The position numbers were made by a program, and so were the translations under genes. DNA of 64,000 nt, taken from NCBI GenBank assembly GCA_017305715.1, contig JAFKKG010000009.1, forward strand, positions 372,001-436,000, read 5' to 3'. Numbering within the stretch: the first letter of the stretch is position 1; each line of letters starts with the position of its first letter. This document shows positions 58,800-64,000 of the stretch, one piece after another. Source of the stretch: Hyphomicrobiales bacterium. GTDB lineage: Bacteria; Pseudomonadota; Alphaproteobacteria; Rhizobiales; Xanthobacteraceae. The notes under the pieces were generated by a model. The model searched no databases, was not told where the DNA came from, and saw nothing but the letters and a program-made list of their open reading frames with translations.

Positions 58800-60422
58800 T
58801 CAACTGCGCAGGCCCGGCGCCTCGTGGCCGGTGCGCGCGACATATTCCGTATAGCCGCCGCCGAATTGGTGGATGCCTTCGGGCGTCAGTTCCAGCACGC
58901 GGTTGGAGAGCGCGGCCAGGAAATGGCGGTCATGCGAGACGAACAGCATGGTGCCCTCGAATTCGGAGAGCGCGTTGATCAGCATCTCCTTGGTCGCCAG
59001 ATCCAGATGGTTGGTGGGCTCGTCAAGCACCAGGAAATTCGGCGGGTCGAACAGCATCTGCGCCATCACCAGCCGCGCCTTCTCGCCGCCCGACAATACC
59101 CGGCATTTCTTCTCGACATCGTCGCCGGAAAATCCGAAGCAGCCGGCGAGCGCCCGCAAGGAGCCCTGTCCGGCCTGCGGAAAGCAATCTTCCAGCCACT
59201 GGAACACGGTGCGTTCGCCGTCGAGCAGGTCCATCGCGTGCTGCGCGAAATAGCCCATCTTGACGCTGCCGCCGATCGCAACCGTGCCGTCATCGGGCTC
59301 GGTCGAGCCGGCCACCAGCTTCAGCAGCGTCGACTTGCCGGCGCCGTTGACGCCCATCACGCACCAGCGTTCACGGCGGCGGATCATGAAATCGAGCCCT
59401 TGATAGATGGTGCGGCTGCCATAACCCTTGTGGACGTTCTTCAGGCTGACGACGTCCTCGCCGGAGCGTGGCGCCGGCAGGAAGTCGAACGCCACGGTCT
59501 GGCGCCGCTTCGGCGGCTCCACGCGCTCGATCTTGTCGAGCTTCTTGACCCGGCTCTGCACCTGGGCGGCGTGCGAGGCGCGCGCCTTGAAGCGCTCGAT
59601 GAATTTGATCTCCTTGGCCAGCATCGCCTGCTGGCGCTCGAACTGGGCCTGCTGCTGTTTCTCGTTGAGCGCGCGCTGCTGTTCGTAGAATTCGTAATTG
59701 CCGGAAAAGGTCGTCAGCGTGCCGCCGTCGATCTCGACCACCTTGTTGATGATGCGGTTGATGAACTCGCGGTCATGCGAGGTCATCAACAGCGCGCCTT
59801 CGTAGCCGCGCAAAAACTGCTCGAGCCAGATCAGGCTTTCCAGATCGAGATGGTTGCTCGGCTCGTCCAGCAGCATCACGTCCGGACGCATCAGCAGGAT
59901 GCGCGCCAACGCCACGCGCATTTTCCAGCCGCCGGACAGCGCGCCGACGTCGCCGTCCATCATCTCCTGGCTGAAGCCGAGGCCCGACAGCGCCTCGCGC
60001 GCCCGGCCGTCGAGCGCATAGCCGTCGAGTTCCTCGAAGCGGTGCTGCACCTCGCCATATTGGGCGATAATGTCGTCCATCCTGTCCGCCTGGTCGGGGT
60101 CGGCCATCGCCGCTTCAAGCGCCCTGAGTTCGGCAGCCACGATGCTGACGGGTCCGGCGCCGTCCATCACCTCCGCGACCGCGCTGCGGCCCGCCATCTC
60201 GCCGACATCCTGGCTGAAATAGCCGATGGTGATGCCGCGATCGAGCGACACCTGCCCCTCGTCGGGCAGCTCTTGCCCCGAGATCATCCGGAACAGTGTG
60301 GTTTTGCCGGCCCCATTCGGCCCGACAAGCCCAATCTTTTCTCCCTTTTGCAGGGCTGCGGACGCTTCGATGAAGAGGATCTGGTGGCCGACTTGCTTAC
60401 TGACGTTATCGAGACGGATCAT
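58800..60422 (-). CDS. ABC-F family ATPase
   Basis: 540 residues, two ABC domains in one chain without membrane helices. First site: GPNGAGKTT near 34, LSGGWKMRVALAR near 161, LLDEPSNHLDL near 182. Second site: GVNGAGKST near 354, LSGGEKARLVMA near 442, LVLDEPTNHLDL near 464. Between them lies the P-site tRNA-interaction linker, a charged coiled coil (RALNEKQQQAQFERQQAMLAK). The length and linker resemble the YbiT branch. It acts at the ribosome to relieve stalled translation. A stand-alone gene. Confidence 0.92.
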   Translation of the reverse strand: MIRLDNVSKQVGHQILFIEASAALQKGEKIGLVGPNGAGKTTLFRMISGQELPDEGQVSLDRGITIGYFSQDVGEMAGRSAVAEVMDGAGPVSIVAAELRALEAAMADPDQADRMDDIIAQYGEVQHRFEELDGYALDGRAREALSGLGFSQEMMDGDVGALSGGWKMRVALARILLMRPDVMLLDEPSNHLDLESLIWLEQFLRGYEGALLMTSHDREFINRIINKVVEIDGGTLTTFSGNYEFYEQQRALNEKQQQAQFERQQAMLAKEIKFIERFKARASHAAQVQSRVKKLDKIERVEPPKRRQTVAFDFLPAPRSGEDVVSLKNVHKGYGSRTIYQGLDFMIRRRERWCVMGVNGAGKSTLLKLVAGSTEPDDGTVAIGGSVKMGYFAQHAMDLLDGERTVFQWLEDCFPQAGQGSLRALAGCFGFSGDDVEKKCRVLSGGEKARLVMAQMLFDPPNFLVLDEPTNHLDLATKEMLINALSEFEGTMLFVSHDRHFLAALSNRVLELTPEGIHQFGGGYTEYVARTGHEAPGLRS

Positions 60423-60501
60423 TGGGGCCTGAACAATGGAAATTGCTGGCCGCTCTTATTCCATGTGGCGCGCAGGGGAAAGCCTATTCCGGGCTATACC
60501 G

Positions 60502-61251
60502 CTAAGCCGCCCGCATCAGCTTCAAGGTGGCGGCCAGCCGCAAACTGCGCTTTCCCGCCAGCGCGATGGCTTCCAGCTCCGCGCCCTCACCGTTACAAGT
60601 GCCTGCGAAGCCGATGCCGACCTCATGGCCGCCAAACACCGGATTTTCGCCCTTCGCCGGCGTATGCTCCTGGTTGAGGATTTCACCTTTCCAGCGTCCG
60701 TCGGCGGAACTGTAGGAACCGAGGTAGTAGAAAAAGGCATCGCCGCCGAGGATGCGGCCATTCATCAGCAGCATGACGCCGGATAGGCCGGCATCGACGC
60801 CATCGAGCGCGCGGATGCGAATGGAATAGAGCCCGTTGACGATACCGCCAACTCCGACTTCGCCGACCGGCGGCAGCGCCTCGTCGTCGAGCCGGGTCAG
60901 ATTGGCCCAGAACAACGCGCCCGGCCGCGGAGCGGCACTGCCTTCCAAGCGGATGGTGTTGCCCTTCAACCTGCCCCGCACGCTGATCGCGGCGACGTCC
61001 GCGCCCATCAGCGGCTTGTAATGGGGATCGTCATTGTGGCGCTGGGTGATGACGTCGCCCAGAATTTCCCCGCCCTGCTCCTGATAGGTCCCCAGATGCG
61101 CGAACGCGGAATTGCCGCCCAGCATCCGGCCCTCATGCATGCACATGATGCTGCGCCCGAACGCGTCGTCCACGCCGTATTCAGCCTTGTAAAGCCCATC
61201 CAGCAACGGAGATTTCCAGCCTTGTTGATTCGTTTCGCGGGGGCATAGCAC
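60502..61251 (-). CDS. Tandem GrlR-like domain protein (paralogue A)
   Basis: 249 residues from GTG 61251; a TTG at 61206 would start at LLDGLYKAEYG, a more natural N-terminus. Two GrlR-like units (the enterobacterial type III secretion regulator fold, a small beta-barrel) follow one another. Unit one is GLYKAEYG, GGNSAFAHLGTY, DVITQRHNDDPHY. Unit two is NGLYSIRIRALDG, GGDAFFYYLGSYSSADGRWKG, NQEHTPAKGENPVFGGHEVGIGFAG. A second copy lies at 63372-64000. No type III secretion gene is near, so the role is unknown. Confidence 0.75.
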   Translation of the reverse strand: MLCPRETNQQGWKSPLLDGLYKAEYGVDDAFGRSIMCMHEGRMLGGNSAFAHLGTYQEQGGEILGDVITQRHNDDPHYKPLMGADVAAISVRGRLKGNTIRLEGSAAPRPGALFWANLTRLDDEALPPVGEVGVGGIVNGLYSIRIRALDGVDAGLSGVMLLMNGRILGGDAFFYYLGSYSSADGRWKGEILNQEHTPAKGENPVFGGHEVGIGFAGTCNGEGAELEAIALAGKRSLRLAATLKLMRAA

Positions 61252-61343
61252 CGCCCACGGGGCGGAACCAGCGGACGATTTAGCGCAGGTATCGCAACGT
61301 TCGTGTCATACTCGTGGGCAACCGGCGATACAGCCAGAACCGA

Positions 61344-61799
61344 ATGGGGAAACAGGTGCAGACCCTCCTGCTTTATGCGCTGGCGCTCGGCGCCGGCGTC
61401 AGCGTCGCAACGCAACAGATCCTGAACGGCAACCTTCGCGAGGCGTTGGGATCGCCGGCCTGGGCCGGATTGATCAGCTATGCCGGCGGACTTCTCACGA
61501 TGATCGTCGCGGTGCTCGCGCTCGCCGAGCCGGTACCGTCGCTTCGGATCATGGCCAACGTGCCGTGGTGGGCCTGGTCGGGTGGGCTGTTCGGCGGCGT
61601 CTTCATTCTGCTCGCGATCCTGCTGTTGCCCTCGCTCGGCGCAGCGACGCTGTTCGCGCTGGTTATCGCGGGTCAGGTGCTGGCTGCCGTCACGCTCGAT
61701 CATTTCGGCGTGCTCGGGCTGACGCCGCATCCGATCAGCCTGGCGCGGCTGGCGGGCGCCGTGCTGCTGATCGCCGGCGTAATCCTGATGCGGGATTGA
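61344..61799 (+). CDS. DMT-family small membrane protein (YdcZ/DUF606)
   Basis: 151 residues from ATG 61344; a GTG at 61356 with GGGGA five bases before it may be the true start. Five hydrophobic helices: LLLYALALGAGVSVATQQILNG, WAGLISYAGGLLTMIVAVLAL, WSGGLFGGVFILLAILLLPSLGAATLFALVIAGQV, ISLARLAGAVLLIAGVILM. It is a half-size DMT permease that works as a dimer or pair; the substrate is unknown. It lies between the two GrlR-like paralogues, divergent from the first. Confidence 0.82.
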   Translation: MGKQVQTLLLYALALGAGVSVATQQILNGNLREALGSPAWAGLISYAGGLLTMIVAVLALAEPVPSLRIMANVPWWAWSGGLFGGVFILLAILLLPSLGAATLFALVIAGQVLAAVTLDHFGVLGLTPHPISLARLAGAVLLIAGVILMRD

Positions 61800-61819
61800 A
61801 CGACGCACGCCCTCGCCGT

Positions 61820-62647
61820 TCAGAAGCACAGATTCGTCACCACATTGCCGCGCTTGTCCTTGATCGCATAGGGACACCGCATCCGCTCCAGCGCCTTCTT
61901 GGCGTCTTCGTCGCCGAGGGCCGCGGCGCGCTCGTAGTAGCTCTTGGCCGCGCCAGCATCCTTCGAACCGCCGCGGCCCTGCTGTGCGAACGCGCCCATG
62001 CGCTCCAGCGCGCCGGGGTGATTTTGCGCCGCGGCTTTTTCAAACAATGCCCGTGCTGCGACATCGTCCTTGCTGCCGCCATTGCCCTCCGCCAGCAACA
62101 TGCCCAGCTGATACTGCGCCTCCGCATTGGTCTCGGCGCCCTTCGACAGCAATTCCCGCGCCCGCGCCGGATCGACCGATCCGCCGGCGCCACCGCCGAG
62201 GGCTGCAAGATTGCTGACGCCACGCGGATTGCCGGCTTGCGCCGCGCGCTCGAGCAGCCTGCGCGCCTGCGCCTCGTCGCGCGCGACGCCGGCGCCCGTC
62301 CCATAGAGCACGCCGAGTTCGACCATGGCCGAGGTCGAGCCCTTGTCGGCCGCCTTGCGCCAGGCCGCGACGGCCTCAGGCGTTTGCCGATTGGCCGCGT
62401 AGGCGCGTCCGAGCTGGTACATCGCCCGCCGCGAGGAGTTCGCGGCGATCCTGCAGTATTTGATGGCGGTCGCGATATCGGACGCCGCGATGTCAGGCGT
62501 GCCCTTGACGTCGGCCGGCTTGTCGGGGTCGGAGGGATCGGCCGCGACACGGTCGCACAGCACGAGGTCGGCCGATTGCGCGTGCGCCCAAGCAGGCGCC
62601 GCCAGCACCCCCATCGCAACCGCGAACCCCTGAAACAGCTTTCTCAT
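61820..62647 (-). CDS. Sel1-repeat secreted protein
   Basis: 275 residues from ATG 62645-62647. Residues 1-24 are a signal peptide (APAWAHAQ). Five or six Sel1-like (TPR-type) repeats follow: SRRAMYQLGRAYA, STSAMVELGVLYGTGAGVARDEAQARRLLERAAQAGN, AEAQYQLGMLLAEGNGGSKDD, HPGALERMGAFAQQGRGGSKDAGAAKSYYERAA. The C-terminus KRGNVVTNLCF ends in a Cys-Phe. Probably a periplasmic adaptor that binds a partner protein; no specific pathway is seen. It converges with the YdcZ-type gene. Confidence 0.85.
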   Translation of the reverse strand: MRKLFQGFAVAMGVLAAPAWAHAQSADLVLCDRVAADPSDPDKPADVKGTPDIAASDIATAIKYCRIAANSSRRAMYQLGRAYAANRQTPEAVAAWRKAADKGSTSAMVELGVLYGTGAGVARDEAQARRLLERAAQAGNPRGVSNLAALGGGAGGSVDPARARELLSKGAETNAEAQYQLGMLLAEGNGGSKDDVAARALFEKAAAQNHPGALERMGAFAQQGRGGSKDAGAAKSYYERAAALGDEDAKKALERMRCPYAIKDKRGNVVTNLCF

Positions 62648-62680
62648 GGGTCGGCAGGTTGCGTCCACCGGCCGGCAATT

Positions 62681-63367
62681 TCAAGGCTCGAGCCCGCTCG
62701 CACGCAGCACCGGCGCGACCTCGCCCGAGGCGAGAAAGCGCAGCAGCCGGTCCGACAATTCGGTCAGGCTCGACGCCGCCATCCGGCCAGCCGAAAACAC
62801 GGCGGGCGTTTGCAGTTCACGGGGGATGGGGCCGACGACGTCGATGCCGCCGACCTGCTTCAACTCGCTGATCTGCTGGATCGCAAGATCGGCCTCGCCG
62901 GTCACCAGCCGTTCGGCGGTGAAGCCCTGCGGAATGATGGTCGCCCTGGCGTTGATCTCGGATGCGATGCCGAGCCGCTCGATCAACTGCGCAAACAGGA
63001 TGCCGCTCGCGCCGATCCGCGAATAGGCGACCGAACGGGCCGCAAGCAGCGCTGTGCGCAGCGCAGGCCCGGTTGCGATGTCGGGATGGGCGGCGCCCGC
63101 CTTCACCGCGATACCGACATAGGACCTTGCAAGGTCCACGCAGCTACCCGCCACAACGCGCCGTTCGCGGATCATGTCGTCCAGCCCCTCGCGTGTCAGA
63201 ATGACGACGTCGGCGCCCTCGCCGCCGCGCAGGCGCTCGAGCAGCGCCAGGGTCGGCGCGAAATCGGCATCGATGCGGATGCCGCTGGCGGCCTCATATT
63301 GTCCGGCCAGGTTGTGAACCGCCCCTTTCAGGGCCAGCGTCGAGAGCACGCGCACGGCTTGGTCCAT
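62681..63367 (-). CDS. ModA-like substrate-binding protein without signal peptide
   Basis: 228 residues, ATG 63365-63367. The fold is of the periplasmic-binding type used for molybdate/anions: VRVLSTLALKGAVHNLAGQYEAASG near 5-29, GADVVILTREGLDDMIRERRVV near 50-71, VDLARSYVGIAVKAG near 75, QGFTAERLVTGEADLAIQQISEL near 146. Yet the N-terminus (MDQAVRVLSTLALKG) has no signal peptide, so the protein would stay in the cytosol. It may sense a small ligand or metabolic anion. It lies 4 bp downstream of the second GrlR-like gene, so they are likely one operon. Confidence 0.75.
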   Translation of the reverse strand: MDQAVRVLSTLALKGAVHNLAGQYEAASGIRIDADFAPTLALLERLRGGEGADVVILTREGLDDMIRERRVVAGSCVDLARSYVGIAVKAGAAHPDIATGPALRTALLAARSVAYSRIGASGILFAQLIERLGIASEINARATIIPQGFTAERLVTGEADLAIQQISELKQVGGIDVVGPIPRELQTPAVFSAGRMAASSLTELSDRLLRFLASGEVAPVLRASGLEP

Positions 63368-63371
63368 GGCA

Positions 63372-64000
63372 TCAGGCCCGGTGCATCAGTTTGAGCACCG
63401 CCGTCATGCGCAGGCTGCGCTTGCCCGCGAACGCGGTAGCTTCCAGCAGCGCGCCCTGATCGTCGCATGTGCCGGCAAAGCCGATGCCGACCTCATGGCC
63501 GCCGAACACCGGGTTCTCGCCCCGGTCCGGCGTGTGTTCCTGGTTGAGGATCTGGCCCTTCCAGCGGCCATTCTCCGAGGTGTAGCTGCCGACATAGTAA
63601 AACGAAGCGTCGCCGCCGAGGATGCGGCCGTCGCTGAGCAGCATCACGCCGGTGAGGCCACCCTCGACGCCATCCAGCATCCGGATGTGAATGGAATAGA
63701 GCCCGTTGATGATGCCGCCCTCGCCGACCCCGCCGGCGATCGGAATCGTCTCTTCCTCGATCGGCGTCATGACCGAACTGAAGACCGCCCCCGGCAATTC
63801 CTTGAGGTGGCCGGCAAAACGATAGAGCGCGCCATCCGGTTTACCCTTTGCCAGCAGGGTGGCATCGTCGGTGCCGGCCATCGCGCGGTAGGCCGGGTCG
63901 GGATTGTGGCGGACGGTCTGGATCATGATGTCAACGCTGCCATCGGCCTCCTTCTTTTGATAGGTGCCGATATGGGCAAAGGCCGAATTGCCGCCGAGCA
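63372..64000 (-). CDS. Tandem GrlR-like domain protein (paralogue B), 5' end outside window
   Basis: The frame stays open to the window edge, with LGGNSAFAHIGTYQKKEADG continuing the first GrlR-like unit; about 209 residues are seen. The second unit is GLYSIHIRMLDGVEGGLTGV, GGDASFYYVGSYTSENGRWKG, NQEHTPDRGENPVFGGHEVG. The C-terminal 100 residues are very close to paralogue A at 60502-61251. Four bases separate it from the leaderless ModA-like gene downstream, which it probably precedes in an operon. Confidence 0.76.
   Translation of the reverse strand, partial: LGGNSAFAHIGTYQKKEADGSVDIMIQTVRHNPDPAYRAMAGTDDATLLAKGKPDGALYRFAGHLKELPGAVFSSVMTPIEEETIPIAGGVGEGGIINGLYSIHIRMLDGVEGGLTGVMLLSDGRILGGDASFYYVGSYTSENGRWKGQILNQEHTPDRGENPVFGGHEVGIGFAGTCDDQGALLEATAFAGKRSLRMTAVLKLMHRA

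Noticed and set aside
57726-60677. A 983-codon plus-strand frame
   Set aside because: It runs antisense to the MBL-fold and ABC-F genes, has low-complexity Arg/Ala/His composition and no family match.
1-64000. tRNA, rRNA, CRISPR arrays and insertion sequences
   Set aside because: No cloverleaf-like CCA-type segment, repeat-spacer pattern, transposase or terminal inverted repeat was recognised by eye.

Overview
The window looks like chromosomal DNA of a GC-rich alphaproteobacterium, most likely Bradyrhizobium or a close relative (Nitrobacteraceae). Grounds are a 1258-residue B12-dependent class II ribonucleotide reductase, an NDUFA12-type complex I subunit, BA14K, DUF2155 and DUF6894 small proteins, a typical Aat, and many short palindromic dispersed repeats of kinds I remember from Bradyrhizobium genomes. 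I see no rRNA, tRNA, CRISPR array, transposase or phage structural gene.

Layout. 0-3.7 kb: end of accC, then a three-gene two-component cluster (CHASE3 kinase, Rcp1-like regulator, REC-HisKA_2 kinase) joined by ATGA overlaps. 3.8-12.7 kb: orphan TctC-like binding protein, DASS transporter, aat, a membrane protein with a ClpP-like domain, a DUF2155 protein, and an SDR / alpha-beta hydrolase / ion transporter run. 12.7-17.4 kb: small Gly-tailed secreted protein, a GlxA-type regulator divergent from an isonitrile-hydratase-like enzyme, and a SufR-like repressor divergent from an MFS exporter. 17.4-20 kb: an A/T-richer accessory patch with a membrane protein and an AlbA_2 (Schlafen-like) protein. 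20-25 kb: NDUFA12, BA14K protein, EamA transporter, and a second CHASE3 hybrid-kinase module. 25.9-29.7 kb: nrdJ. 29.8-33 kb: accessory patch with a SAMHD1/YwfO-like HD phosphohydrolase coupled to a YwgA-like partner, and an HNH protein.

33-37 kb and 45.8-46.7 kb hold the most unusual content: three intact genes and one frameshifted gene for small peptides with a double-glycine leader (D/E-L-D-x-V-x-GG). Each has a CRP-like half site or full palindrome (GTGA-N6-TCAC) about 75-87 bp before its start. The same palindrome precedes a FlbD-like small protein and a DUF6894 protein, which suggests a regulon of tiny proteins. No peptidase-ABC exporter lies in the window.

37-50 kb: csaA, a repeat-rich gap, pdxY, hisC, a LuxR-type regulator with a ketopantoate-reductase-like gene, rlpA, a cupin, a DUF5939 cyclase, a flavin reductase, an SDR and an acyl-CoA synthetase. 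50-57 kb: a copper module (csoR-like repressor, operator, copA-type ATPase), a chemoreceptor and a hexapeptide acyltransferase. 57-64 kb: a cupin, an MBL-fold hydrolase, an ABC-F ATPase, two GrlR-like paralogues (the second cut by the window end) flanking a small DMT protein, a Sel1-repeat protein and a leaderless ModA-like protein.
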